DNA from: an uncultured Clostridia bacterium
GTDB lineage: Bacteria; Bacillota; Clostridia; UBA1381
Direction of reading: 5' to 3'
Length of the DNA stretch: 43,042 bases
NCBI GenBank assembly: GCA_947628515.1
Contig: CANRAG010000008.1
Span: 1 to 43,042, forward strand
The notes beneath the pieces were generated by a model. That model was not told where the DNA came from. It searched no databases and saw nothing but the letters and a program-made list of their open reading frames with translations. The stretch's first letter is position 1. Each line of letters starts with the position of its first letter. The translations under genes were made by a program, and so were the position numbers. Of this stretch, positions 7,326 through 16,478 are shown in pieces.

Positions 7326-8675
7326 TTATCCCAATATGCTTTCTATTAATTTCGCGAGCCGTTCGGCCTTTTCCTTTAATACTTCCCGGTTCTTGCCCTC
7401 TATCATAACGCGCACAAGCGGTTCCGTTCCGGACGGTCTTATGAGGACCCTTCCCTCGCCCGCGAACTCCGCTTCGAGGTTTTTACATTCTTCGGCTATC
7501 TTCTCATTTTCAAGATACGTATCCTTAAGCTCCGGCTTGACCCTGGCGTTAACAAGCACCTGCGGCAGCACCTCCACAATCGACGCCGCCTCCGACGCCT
7601 TCATCCCCGTCTTTTTGAGCACGGACAAAAACTGCAGCGCGCTCACAAGCCCGTCGCCGGTCGTGTTGAAGTCCAGGAAAATAACATGACCGGACTGCTC
7701 GCCGCCAAGACAATAGCCCTTATCGAGCATTTCTTCCAAAACATAGCGGTCGCCGACCTTTGTTCGCGGTATGTTTAAGCCTATTTTATCACCCGCTATA
7801 AATAATCCGAGATTACTCATAACGGTTGCCACAAGCGTATTCTGCTTTAGCTTGCCCTGTTCCATCATATATTTCGCGCATACCGCCATAATCTGGTCGC
7901 CGTCTATAATGTTCCCGTTTTCGTCAACCGCGAGCATTCTGTCCGCGTCGCCGTCAAACGCAAGCCCTATATCCGCGCCGATTGAGGTTACATACGCCCT
8001 GAGACTGTCCATATGCGTTGAGCCGCATTTATCGTTTATATTAATACCGTCGGGTGTGTTATGTATTGCCTCAACATTTGCTCCGAGCTTATTAAGCGCT
8101 TTGAACGCTGTCTGATAGCTTGCGCCGTTCGCGCAGTCAATAGCTATTTTTATACCGCGCAAATCGCAGTCAATCGTCGAGCACGCGAACGCTACATAGT
8201 CCTCAACGGCATTATGGTTAGCGCTCACATAGCCCACCTTACCGTGCGTCGGCAAAGCATCGAGTGGCTTTTCGCCGTTTATATACGCCTCTATCTCATC
8301 CTCAACGGCGTCGGAAAGCTTATATCCTTCCGAATTAAAGAATTTTATTCCGTTGTACTCGCACGGATTATGCGACGCTGAGATAACAACGCCCGCGTCC
8401 GCCTTATATAATCTTGTGAGATACGCCACCGCCGGAGTGGGAATTACACCCAAAGGAATTACCTTTGCGCCGACGCTGCACATTCCCGCCGTCAGCGCGG
8501 CTTCGAGCATATCGCCGGATTTTCTCGTGTCCTTGCCGATTAGAATTCTCGGCCGGCGACTAATTCCCTTTGTGAGCACATACGCGCCGCACCGTCCCAC
8601 GTTAAACGCGAGCTCGGCCGTGAGATCGACATTTGCCACGCCCCTTATTCCGTCTGTTCCGAACATTCTACCCAT
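7326..8675 (-). CDS. glmM: Phosphoglucosamine mutase
   Basis: This 449-residue protein converts glucosamine-6-phosphate to glucosamine-1-phosphate, a step toward UDP-N-acetylglucosamine for peptidoglycan. All family landmarks are present: N-terminal FGTDGIRG, the phosphoserine loop SASHNP with S101, the magnesium site DGDADR (241-246), the sugar-binding GGEQSGH (324-330) and the phosphate-binding RPSGTEPLVRVM near the C-terminus. The length is that of a standard bacterial GlmM. GAAAGGAAG lies just upstream of the ATG. It follows argH by 36 bp and is probably cotranscribed with it. Confidence 0.97.
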   Translation of the reverse strand: MGRMFGTDGIRGVANVDLTAELAFNVGRCGAYVLTKGISRRPRILIGKDTRKSGDMLEAALTAGMCSVGAKVIPLGVIPTPAVAYLTRLYKADAGVVISASHNPCEYNGIKFFNSEGYKLSDAVEDEIEAYINGEKPLDALPTHGKVGYVSANHNAVEDYVAFACSTIDCDLRGIKIAIDCANGASYQTAFKALNKLGANVEAIHNTPDGININDKCGSTHMDSLRAYVTSIGADIGLAFDGDADRMLAVDENGNIIDGDQIMAVCAKYMMEQGKLKQNTLVATVMSNLGLFIAGDKIGLNIPRTKVGDRYVLEEMLDKGYCLGGEQSGHVIFLDFNTTGDGLVSALQFLSVLKKTGMKASEAASIVEVLPQVLVNARVKPELKDTYLENEKIAEECKNLEAEFAGEGRVLIRPSGTEPLVRVMIEGKNREVLKEKAERLAKLIESILG

Positions 8676-8711
8676 TGTTATTACTTCCTTTCAGATTGTT
8701 ATATGCTTTCG

Positions 8712-10091
8712 TTATATGCTTTCTATAAAGGCTTCCGCTTTTCTTATCGCCTTCAGCGTCTCGCGCTTGGCGGGGCCTCCTGTAACCTTGCGGTCGTCAA
8801 CGCAGGTTTCCAACGAAATCGCGTCGTAAATATCCTCGTCTATTATATCGGAGAATGACTTCATCTCCTCCATGGTCAAATCGACAATGGCCTTATCGTG
8901 CTCAATACAATAAAATACCATATTGCCTATAACCTTATGCGCGTCACGGAACGGAAGTCCCTTTTTCACCAAATAATCCGCGGCGTCGGTAGCGTTGGTA
9001 AATCCGCCCTTCGCGCCATTGTACATATTTCCGGTATTAATCTTCATAGTTCTTATCATATCACAGAATACCGGCAGGCAGAGCTTTACGGTGTCTATGC
9101 TGTCAAATATCTGCTCCTTATCCTCCTGCATATCCTTATTATATGCGAGCGGTATTCCCTTCATCATTGTAAGAAGTCCCATAAGATTTCCGTATACCCG
9201 ACCTGTCTTGCCTCGTATAAGCTCGGCGACGTCCGGATTTTTCTTTTGCGGCATAATTGACGAGCCGGTTGAATACGCGTCGTCCATTTCAACGAATGAA
9301 AACTCGCCGCTCGACCACAGAATAAGCTCCTCCGAAAAACGGCTCGCGTGCATCATTATAATCGAAATGCAGCCCGCCAGCTCTATCACGAAATCCCTGT
9401 CGGAAACGCCGTCGAGCGAGTTCATCGTAACGCCGTCGAAGCCCAGCATATCCGCTACAAATTTACGGTCAAGCGGATATGTCGTTCCCGCGAGCGCACC
9501 GGAGCCTAACGGCATTATGTTAGTGCGCCTCCTGCACTCCACAAGCCGCGAATAGTCGCGCTTAAACATCTCGAAGTACGCCATGCAATGATGCGCGAAG
9601 GTGACCGGCTGAGCCTTTTGCAAATGAGTATAGCCCGGCATGATTGTATCGACATGCTGTTTGGCAAGCTCGGTAAATGTGCTCATTGTTTCAACAAGCA
9701 TTTCCTCAATCTCCGCCGTCTCATCCATTAGATACATCCTTATGTCCAACGCCACCTGATCGTTACGGCTCCTGCCCGTGTGCAGGCGCTTGCCGGCGTC
9801 GCCTATTCTGTCAATCAGTATCTTTTCGATATTCATATGAATGTCCTCGGCGTCTATGAGAAATTCCACCCTGCCTTCCTCGATATCGACAAGGATATTG
9901 TTGAGCTCCGAAACTATTAACTCCGCGTCGGATTTAGGAATAATCCCCTGCTTTCCAAGCATTGTAGCGTGCGCGATCGAGCCTTTTATATCCTGCTTGT
10001 ACATTCTTTTATCAAACCGTATCGATGAGTTGAAATCATCCACCTTTTTATCGGTCGATTTCCTGAATCGTCCGCCCCATAATTTAGCCAT
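8712..10091 (-). CDS. argH: Argininosuccinate lyase
   Basis: This 459-residue cytoplasmic enzyme splits argininosuccinate into arginine and fumarate in the last step of arginine synthesis. The start MAKLWGGRF is the usual N-terminus of the family and has GAAAGG upstream. A longer frame opens at 10202 but would begin inside the promoter region. Diagnostic motifs are [12 protein letters not shown] (105-116) and the signature loop [11 protein letters not shown] (276-286), which carries the catalytic serine. No argG or other arginine gene is adjacent. Its stop codon lies in a 13-bp tandem repeat (8698-8723 area). Confidence 0.97.
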   Translation of the reverse strand: MAKLWGGRFRKSTDKKVDDFNSSIRFDKRMYKQDIKGSIAHATMLGKQGIIPKSDAELIVSELNNILVDIEEGRVEFLIDAEDIHMNIEKILIDRIGDAGKRLHTGRSRNDQVALDIRMYLMDETAEIEEMLVETMSTFTELAKQHVDTIMPGYTHLQKAQPVTFAHHCMAYFEMFKRDYSRLVECRRRTNIMPLGSGALAGTTYPLDRKFVADMLGFDGVTMNSLDGVSDRDFVIELAGCISIIMMHASRFSEELILWSSGEFSFVEMDDAYSTGSSIMPQKKNPDVAELIRGKTGRVYGNLMGLLTMMKGIPLAYNKDMQEDKEQIFDSIDTVKLCLPVFCDMIRTMKINTGNMYNGAKGGFTNATDAADYLVKKGLPFRDAHKVIGNMVFYCIEHDKAIVDLTMEEMKSFSDIIDEDIYDAISLETCVDDRKVTGGPAKRETLKAIRKAEAFIESI

Positions 10092-10173
10092 TTTTTTATT
10101 CCTTTCAGATTTAAGTACTATGATAAAACACATCGCGTAAAATCGTTTTACGATTTTTTCATTGTGTGTGTTT

Positions 10174-10202
10174 ATTATAACATGATTTTTTTTGGATTGC
10201 AA
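10174..10202 (-). promoter_or_regulatory. Sigma-A promoter of argH-glmM
   Basis: On the minus strand, TTGCAA (10197-10202) and TATAAT (10174-10179) are spaced by 17 bp. Between it and the argH start is a short hairpin (CGTAAAA-TCG-TTTTACG, about 10136-10152). Its role is unknown. Confidence 0.7.
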
Positions 10203-10232
10203 CCATTATTTAATCCGCAGCCCTCACGCGAT

Positions 10233-10262
10233 AAAAAAATCACCGGAGCAATACGCTCCGGT
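10233..10262 (-). terminator. Terminator downstream of the CDF exporter
   Basis: An 8-bp perfect stem (ACCGGAGC/GCTCCGGT) with a 5-nt loop is followed on the minus strand by a run of seven T. It ends the exporter transcript 12 bp after the stop codon. Confidence 0.88.
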
Positions 10263-10274
10263 CTGTCAGATACG

Positions 10275-11141
10275 CTATTCCTGCGCGGGGTTTACATGTA
10301 CCATGCAATGCTTTACATCGTCAAAGGCGCCCTCAACGCTGTCATGCACCTGCTCCGCGATTTTATGCGCGCTAAACAACGTAAGATTGCCGTCCTCGGA
10401 AATTTCCACATCCACATACATTTTCGCGCCGAACCGCCTTGTGCGCAGCACGTCTATCGACCTCACTCCGTCCACGCCGAGAATGGTATCCTTTAATTTC
10501 TGAACCTCCTCGGTATCACAAGCGCGGTCGATCAGGCTGTTTACCGCCTCCATGAAAATATCATACGCCGCCTTTGCGATAAACACGCATATTATAATAC
10601 TCGCCGCGGGCTCGCATATAGGAAATCCCAAAACGGCGCCGCCTATACCCACCAATGAGCCTACGGATGAAAGAGCGTCCGAACGATGATGCCATGCGTC
10701 GGCCATCATTGCGGAGGATTTGATCCTTTTTGCGGTTCGCTTTGTATAGTGATACATCCATTCCTTAACAACTATGGAAACCCCCGCCGCCGCAAGCGCT
10801 ATGCGCCCCGGTATTATAATTTCATCGCCGCTTATTATGGTTTTAACAGCGGAAATTCCTATCCCCGCGCCCGTGGCGAAAAGCATCATTGCGAGAATGA
10901 TCGAGAACACGCTCTCAATGCGCTCATGTCCGTACGGGTGGTCGTCGTCCGACTTCTTGGACGCGAGATTTATTCCGAATAATACCGCTACGGTTGAAAC
11001 GACATCCGACGCGGAATGAACCGCGTCCGAGAGCAGCGCCTGCGAATGTGCCGCTATTCCCACCGCGAATTTTAACACCGATAACGCGAGATTGACTATT
11101 ATGGTAACACACGAAACCCTGTTTGCTGCCTTTTTATCCAT
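10275..11141 (-). CDS. Cation diffusion facilitator (CDF) metal exporter
   Basis: This 288-residue membrane protein exchanges divalent metal for protons to remove excess metal from the cytoplasm. It has about six membrane segments. The two halves of the CDF metal site are visible as H42-x3-D46 (in SDAVHSASD) and H151-x3-D155 (in ADAWHHRSD). The conserved DDHPYGHERIE follows the second helix, and the C-terminal part (about 210-288) is the usual cytoplasmic ferredoxin-like domain. AAGGAGG sits 7 bp before the ATG. The upstream region resembles a NiCo riboswitch, which would point to nickel or cobalt as the metal. Substrate cannot be settled from the protein alone. Confidence 0.92.
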   Translation of the reverse strand: MDKKAANRVSCVTIIVNLALSVLKFAVGIAAHSQALLSDAVHSASDVVSTVAVLFGINLASKKSDDDHPYGHERIESVFSIILAMMLFATGAGIGISAVKTIISGDEIIIPGRIALAAAGVSIVVKEWMYHYTKRTAKRIKSSAMMADAWHHRSDALSSVGSLVGIGGAVLGFPICEPAASIIICVFIAKAAYDIFMEAVNSLIDRACDTEEVQKLKDTILGVDGVRSIDVLRTRRFGAKMYVDVEISEDGNLTLFSAHKIAEQVHDSVEGAFDDVKHCMVHVNPAQE

Positions 11142-11180
11142 TAATATTCCTCCTTATCCACGGGATAAATCGTAAAATAT

Positions 11181-11280
11181 GCGATCACACTGTCCCGCAA
11201 AGGATAAAGAAGCTATCTTTGCTGTCGTTTAAATAACAACCCGGCCACACGCGTTACGCGCTGCCTGTTCAGTATACGCG
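11181..11280 (-). promoter_or_regulatory. Candidate NiCo (czcD-type) riboswitch in the CDF leader
   Basis: Read on the minus strand, this 100-nt stretch can fold into a four-way junction. P1 pairs GCG-TATACT with AGTGTG-CGC. P2 is a GC-rich hairpin with a TAA loop. P3 pairs GTTGT with ACGAC. P4 pairs GCAAAGATA with TATC-TTTGC. The junctions carry GAACAGGCAGC, GACAGC and GGGACAG, which match my memory of the conserved NiCo aptamer segments. NiCo riboswitches are known to precede CDF genes in Clostridia. Downstream, TTATCC can pair with GGATAA beside the AAGGAGG site, so translational control is possible. The assignment rests on motif and context only. Confidence 0.55.
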
Positions 11281-11368
11281 GTCAACGGCGATGATCTCGG
11301 CCGTTTAGTATATACTATGAAGTCAATTCTATCTTGTGAGGATATTCTATCAGATTTAGCCGCAATAG

Positions 11369-11605
11369 TCAAGCGTATTTTTGAGTTTCCCCATTTTTCC
11401 ACCACCTACCTCCCCCAAAAAACTTATCGTGAAATGCTGGGGCCTCACCGTTATAAGGAATTGCAAACCTTTCCTCAGTGTTCCGATACTCGTAATCTCC
11501 ATACCTTCCACTTTTTAAATCCCATTTTGCATCCGGCCAAGTTGTGGCATATCAATTATAAGGTTTTAAATCCTCCTGTATGATTTCAAGTCTGGAATTT
11601 TCCAT
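11369..11605 (-). pseudogene. Short aromatic-rich reading frame broken by an in-frame TGA
   Basis: A good ribosome binding site (GAGGAGA, 11611-11617) precedes an ATG at 11605. Seventeen codons follow, then TGA at 11552-11554, then 60 further in-frame codons to TGA at 11369-11371. The part after the stop is rich in W, Y and F (for example YATTWPDAKWDL, FHDKFFGGGRWW), which is unlike random noncoding sequence. If the TGA were TGG the frame would read through as a 78-residue protein. I do not recognise a family. A decayed gene fragment is most likely. Recoding is possible but no selenocysteine hairpin is evident. It lies between the end of the polysaccharide operon and the CDF leader. Confidence 0.45.
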
Positions 11606-11646
11606 ATATCTCTCCTCATCACTGATGCGAACCCTGATTATAAATC

Positions 11647-11673
11647 GGGCTGTCGCAGGTTTTGCGGCAGCCC
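11647..11673 (-). terminator. Hairpin at the end of the polysaccharide operon
   Basis: An 11-bp stem (GGGCTGTCGCA/TGCGGCAGCCC, one wobble) lies 15 bp after the last stop codon. The following minus-strand sequence GATTTATAA is only weakly T-rich, so termination may be partial. It resembles the hairpin at 31871-31910. Confidence 0.55.
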
Positions 11674-11687
11674 ATTATCAAATCGTA

Positions 11688-14624
11688 TTACTTTGTTTTT
11701 ACAAGGGGGCACATTTGTCGGTTCCAGATAAACACCTTAAGCGCTGCCGCTCCCTCCGGAGTTTCAAATGAATTGGTGTTCTGTATGTTTTCTACGAAAT
11801 AAACGCCCGCAAGCTCTTGCCGTTCATTATACGCCGCAACATAGAGTACATCATCCGGATTGGCGTTTTCGGGTATATCCACGTCAACAACTATACCGTC
11901 CCGATCAAATTTTGTAATCGTATAGTCGTACCGCTCTGTTTCATAAACACCAATATCGTAGAAATCTGCATTCTTTATCGGGCCTACTACGCCAAGCAGG
12001 ATATATGCCGTTACCGCATCATCCGGCGCAGTCGCAGTGTTGTAGTACTCCATAGCCGTCTGATGACCGCTAATCTCACTCAACTCCATATCGAGATTCT
12101 TCTTATCCTCAATGTTGGTATCATATACATCCGCATAGTCTATCGGGTCGCCGTCCGCGTCGCAGAATACCATTGTCGCATACATGGATGAGGAATTATT
12201 CATTCCATTCCCCACCTTTGACCTGAATCCGAACGCGTATTCCACGCCAGACTCAACGGGAAATGCGTCTGATATTGCAATGGCTTCGCCGCCATCGTCC
12301 GCATTCATTCTCATCATCGCAAAGCCATCTGATGCGGTTACTGCGGAAGCCTGTCCTTCAACAATCGTCCAACCTGATCCCTCTCCAACGCCTTTTCTAA
12401 AACCTGAATTCTCCACAAGGCTCTTGACTATGTTTAACTCATAGGTTCCGGTCACGTCATCATTATTATCGGAAACCGCAGTGAGTGTCAAATTCTGAGT
12501 GACGGTGTCGGGAGATACCGTAATTACGGCATTGCCCGACGCGTTTGCAGTAAGGGTGACCCCGCTATCGCTGTATTCGGGATTGCTGTCAATGGAATAG
12601 GTACAGCTTTCCCCATTGATAGGCTCTCCTTCCGCATCAACAATAGTTGCCGCAAAGGTATAGATCCTGTCACGCCCTACGCCGTCAACGTCAAGACTGT
12701 CCGCTAAAAGCTTTTTGATATTGATTATGTCGACATTTCCCAACTCAGCAGGTCCTTTTATTATAATCCCGCCTATGGAGGTAACGGTAAGCTCAATACT
12801 GTTCTCAACCCGGGAATCTGTTTTTGAAAAAGCGGTGAGCTTAAATGATCCGTTCTGCGCGTCGGGTGATACGGTTACCACACCGCTTGTATCGACCGTA
12901 ACGCCGACGCCTTCAAGCTCGTCAATTCTCCATTCAACCTTCTCGTCCGGCATGACTCTGCCGTAGTTATCGCTAACAACCGCATTAAAGGAATACTTTC
13001 TTTCGCTCGACTTATTTTTGACAAGCTTTCTGTCGCTTGCGCTGATTTCAATACTCGCCGGAGTCGGCTGTGAAGTGAGCAGAATAGTTTTATCGGCGAT
13101 TAAGTTGCCTCCGTTTTCGCGGGCAACAATTGTCACATATCCTCCTTGTGCCTGTGGTGACACGCTCACAAGACCGTCTGATACCGTCACTCCATCCGGA
13201 TTATCCTTGACGCTCCATGAGAAGGTTTTTCCGGTGTCTTCCATTGGTGCGCCGCTCTGATCGCGCACAACTACATTAAACTGCGCGCTATTCTCATGAC
13301 TTAAAATCGGAATTTCATCCGTTTCACCGGAAATATATGCGCTCGTTGCTTCCGGTGCTGTATCGTTAGTGTAAAATATCGCCTTTTCATAACCCTGCTC
13401 CGGGTCACTCGGAATAAACACCGCACCGCCTCCTGCCGGTGAAGAGTTGACAAGACTGCTGTGTCCCGGCGTACCGCCTATTGCAACATAACCGTTCTTA
13501 CCCCTTACAATACCGGTAAGCGGCATGGTCCCGATGTCATCATCACCGGACTTTGGCTCAACCTTTACATAGTTCGCCCTCTCTCTTGCTTTTGAGATTG
13601 GCGTTGTCTCGCTTTCTTCTTCGGTAACCATGGTATCCACTGTGTAAATATCACCGCTCATAAATACCACAATGACTCTGGAACCATCCTCTGATACAGC
13701 CACATCACCCGCAGGGCCGGGCGTTTCATTGTTTGTGCCTAGGTTTTTTAGTTCCAGCTTATTTCCCTCCGGCGAAGAATTCGTGGCAGGATCAATAAAA
13801 CTTATGGATGCCGTGCTGTCGCTGCCAATTGTGTTTCTATTGCCCTGCACACCTACCAAAATCAGTCTGTCCAAATACTTTGAATATGTGCTGCCCAGGG
13901 TCTTGTACGGTCCCACATTTCCGCCGATGGCTAAGCTCCATGTAAGACCATTATCATTTGTGACGTAGGCTCCCTTGTCCGCCATAGCGTTTGAAACGTA
14001 GATTTTGCCGCTATCCGTTCCTGTGATTGCAGACATCGCTTTATTATTCGTATCCACTGTTGTGGAATACCATTTCAGCAAATCGCCGTCAATCGTCCTT
14101 GCAACCTCGTCATTTATTCTGGTGGTAGCCCAGTAATTGCTTCCGTCAAAATACATATTATACAGTTCAATATCATCGGACGGTTCTCCGTCACCGTCAA
14201 TATTACCATATTTCTTTGGTGTTCCAAGTCTTTCCCAATTGATACCGTCCGTTGATGTATAGACGTTTTTCATATCGCCCATCACAAACATATGCTCTTT
14301 GTCATTCCAGACAATCATATTCGGATTAATGTAATGCCCGTTTGCCACAACGGTACCGATTCTTGAACTTGCATCATCAATTTCAGCATTGGATTGCACC
14401 CAATGCTTTCCATCTCCGGATGAATAAGCAACAAGATTATCTCCCGAATCGGAACTTTTTGCCGCGACAGCGGTATATATGTCTAGCTCCGGACTGTAGC
14501 ATACTGACACCAATTTGCTCGGAGGCTCCATTTCCGCTGCATCCGCTGTCACGGCTAAGCCCGCAAACATTGCCAGTGACATGGACAATGTAATCATTAC
14601 CGTTATGAAATTCTTTACCTTCAT
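11688..14624 (-). CDS. Secreted beta-propeller / Ig-like / carbohydrate-binding protein
   Basis: This 978-residue protein has a signal peptide (MKVKNFITVMITLSMSLAMF..., cleavage near ADA-A at about 29). Residues about 30-430 look like a sialidase-type beta-propeller with two Asp-box-like motifs (STDGINWE at about 124, NDNGLTW at about 222). Residues about 430-735 are bacterial Ig-like repeats with recurring VTVSP patterns like those of the large lyase gene. Residues about 737-890 resemble a carbohydrate-binding beta-sandwich (start NSGFRKGVGEGSGW). The tail (about 890-978, ending near LKVFIWNRQMCPL) resembles a module often found at the ends of clostridial secreted CAZymes. No SLH or sortase signal is visible. 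No catalytic residues can be assigned, so it may bind substrate instead of cutting it. It is the last gene of the operon. Confidence 0.75.
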   Translation of the reverse strand: MKVKNFITVMITLSMSLAMFAGLAVTADAAEMEPPSKLVSVCYSPELDIYTAVAAKSSDSGDNLVAYSSGDGKHWVQSNAEIDDASSRIGTVVANGHYINPNMIVWNDKEHMFVMGDMKNVYTSTDGINWERLGTPKKYGNIDGDGEPSDDIELYNMYFDGSNYWATTRINDEVARTIDGDLLKWYSTTVDTNNKAMSAITGTDSGKIYVSNAMADKGAYVTNDNGLTWSLAIGGNVGPYKTLGSTYSKYLDRLILVGVQGNRNTIGSDSTASISFIDPATNSSPEGNKLELKNLGTNNETPGPAGDVAVSEDGSRVIVVFMSGDIYTVDTMVTEEESETTPISKARERANYVKVEPKSGDDDIGTMPLTGIVRGKNGYVAIGGTPGHSSLVNSSPAGGGAVFIPSDPEQGYEKAIFYTNDTAPEATSAYISGETDEIPILSHENSAQFNVVVRDQSGAPMEDTGKTFSWSVKDNPDGVTVSDGLVSVSPQAQGGYVTIVARENGGNLIADKTILLTSQPTPASIEISASDRKLVKNKSSERKYSFNAVVSDNYGRVMPDEKVEWRIDELEGVGVTVDTSGVVTVSPDAQNGSFKLTAFSKTDSRVENSIELTVTSIGGIIIKGPAELGNVDIINIKKLLADSLDVDGVGRDRIYTFAATIVDAEGEPINGESCTYSIDSNPEYSDSGVTLTANASGNAVITVSPDTVTQNLTLTAVSDNNDDVTGTYELNIVKSLVENSGFRKGVGEGSGWTIVEGQASAVTASDGFAMMRMNADDGGEAIAISDAFPVESGVEYAFGFRSKVGNGMNNSSSMYATMVFCDADGDPIDYADVYDTNIEDKKNLDMELSEISGHQTAMEYYNTATAPDDAVTAYILLGVVGPIKNADFYDIGVYETERYDYTITKFDRDGIVVDVDIPENANPDDVLYVAAYNERQELAGVYFVENIQNTNSFETPEGAAALKVFIWNRQMCPLVKTK

Positions 14625-14667
14625 GATCTTTCATTCCTTTCTGTATTACTTATCCGTCAAGGACTGA

Positions 14668-16446
14668 TTAAGACTCACCGAAATCTTCTCTTGACGGCAC
14701 TCTCCATACATGCCTTGACGGTTTAACGCAATGTCTTTCGTAACTTGTCATACGGCTCGAAAGTTCTTTATACGAGCCGATTCTTTCAGGATATTCCACG
14801 GTATGAACCGAATATCCGCTGTCATAAGTGATTACCCCCTCCTTTTCAGATATTTTACCGAGCACGGTTTTAAGGTTTTCACGCTCTTCCGGGCGGAATA
14901 TTCCGGTACCGAAAGCGGTAAACGCTTTGATACCATCATCGAGTCTGATAGTTACCGCCCGTTCCGCGCTGCGCCACACCACATCTAACGCAACCATATC
15001 CCTTTCACTGACCAACCGTATCTCCGGGCAGTAGCTTCCGAAAGCGCGTCTGCCGATTAGTATCGGAATTAATGCATTTCGGAAGCTAAGAACCACTCCG
15101 TTTTCTATTTGCTCCACAGCCTCAAAGTCGTTTAGGATTCCCTCCCCGCCCAGCTCGAAGCGCAGCGCAAGATAGTACGCACCAATCTGCTTGTCACAAA
15201 TCGGATCCAGACTGAAATGTCTGTCACCATGATCATTACAGAGCACCACCGCACCAATGACCAGATTTCCTATCTGGGCTGTTTGCAACAATCCACAGGC
15301 GAAGTCAAAATCATCATGCATCAGTCTGAGCCTCATATACCGCGGAGAACGTTCGCCCCAATACGCGATAACCGGCCGGCGCTGCGTCCAGAAGTCGCAG
15401 AAGCTGAAACTGCCCAAGCTATAATCTCCGCTGCGCCACAATGAGGCCTGCACATGAATTTCATCATTAAGCACGTCGTGACGCATCCGGCTTTTAATTC
15501 CGTGCACAGTCGCATAGGCTATATATTGCTCCGGGATTTCCATTCCGCTCTGCGCCCACAGCGGTTCCGGTTCAAACACAGCCTCCGGAATTATTCTAAG
15601 TCTGTCGCCCAGTCCAACCTGTAGAAACGACAGCAGCCGGTTTCCCTGTATTGTTTCATAGCATCGACTGTGCGGCCCCGTCCATTGCCCGTTTTCGGCA
15701 CAGAAATGCTCCATTGTGTATTTCCACTGCATATCTAGCAGAAAATCCGCCATATCCCGTATCTCCGCGTCATGGATATGCTTTCTGATTAAGGACAGAT
15801 CCGTAATCGCCTCAACAGTATATGTAGGGCTATTATATTCGCTGACACAGCCGACGAGCATATTGTACTGAAAAAGCTTTTTGAAACGTTCCTTCGCATA
15901 CGCCGCAATCTCGGTATTTTCAAGATATTCACCCACCGCAAGCGTGACATAACTGCCCATTACCGAAATATTAGTGTAGGACGGGTTCACATTCCTTTTC
16001 ATAATCGCTTCGGCTGCGCAGGTGACGGCACGCTTCACCTCGTCCATCAGCCTTTCCTCGAAATACTCGCTGTAGTCAATAATGAATTGCAAAAGACCCT
16101 TTGAACAAAAGTCTGACCAATTCCAATCAGGCCGCTCACGCGTCTGCACCGGTTCTTCCATGTACAGCGGCCACACGCCGTAGGTCTTGCTGTCCGCATC
16201 GCAATCCTCCAGCGCGCACACCCGCTCAAGCAGTTTTGACACAATGGGAGCGTTTTCTACAGGATTGGTATACATCAGACCTACTCCGTAGAATATGGAT
16301 TCTCTGACCACATGATAGTCGCCTAAAAGCGAGGTATAAAATGTTCCTTTGTGCTGCTTTACACTATGTATTAAAAGTCCCGCGTCCGGATCAAAACGAT
16401 ACTTATCCGATTTAAGACTTCTCGCAATTGCATTCTTCAAGCTCAT
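14668..16446 (-). CDS. Uncharacterised 592-residue cytoplasmic protein, candidate polysaccharide-processing enzyme
   Basis: There is no signal peptide, so the product should stay in the cytoplasm. The N-terminal half (about 1-270) is alpha-helical with repeated aromatic motifs (TYGVWPLYMEEP, RPDWNWSDFC, NPSYTNISVMGSYV), which suggests an alpha/alpha toroid of the kind used by glycosidases and lyases. The C-terminal half (about 320-590) is beta-rich and could be the sandwich domain common in such enzymes. I do not recognise a named family and assign no catalytic residue. GGAGAGGG precedes the ATG. Position between the surface SLH protein and the secreted propeller, inside an operon with a lyase, a transporter and GH105, suggests action on imported oligosaccharides. 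That is inference. Confidence 0.6.
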   Translation of the reverse strand: MSLKNAIARSLKSDKYRFDPDAGLLIHSVKQHKGTFYTSLLGDYHVVRESIFYGVGLMYTNPVENAPIVSKLLERVCALEDCDADSKTYGVWPLYMEEPVQTRERPDWNWSDFCSKGLLQFIIDYSEYFEERLMDEVKRAVTCAAEAIMKRNVNPSYTNISVMGSYVTLAVGEYLENTEIAAYAKERFKKLFQYNMLVGCVSEYNSPTYTVEAITDLSLIRKHIHDAEIRDMADFLLDMQWKYTMEHFCAENGQWTGPHSRCYETIQGNRLLSFLQVGLGDRLRIIPEAVFEPEPLWAQSGMEIPEQYIAYATVHGIKSRMRHDVLNDEIHVQASLWRSGDYSLGSFSFCDFWTQRRPVIAYWGERSPRYMRLRLMHDDFDFACGLLQTAQIGNLVIGAVVLCNDHGDRHFSLDPICDKQIGAYYLALRFELGGEGILNDFEAVEQIENGVVLSFRNALIPILIGRRAFGSYCPEIRLVSERDMVALDVVWRSAERAVTIRLDDGIKAFTAFGTGIFRPEERENLKTVLGKISEKEGVITYDSGYSVHTVEYPERIGSYKELSSRMTSYERHCVKPSRHVWRVPSREDFGES

Positions 16447-16478
16447 TCGCCCTCTCCCGTTTGAATATTATCAGCGCA

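Noticed and set aside
11552..11554. TGA as a selenocysteine or reassigned Trp codon
   Set aside because: No convincing SECIS-type hairpin follows it, and TGA serves as the normal stop for other genes here (recombinase, glycosylase, symporter). A broken gene is simpler.
11317..11583. An 88-codon plus-strand frame
   Set aside because: No ribosome binding site, and it overlaps the better-supported minus-strand frame at 11369-11605.
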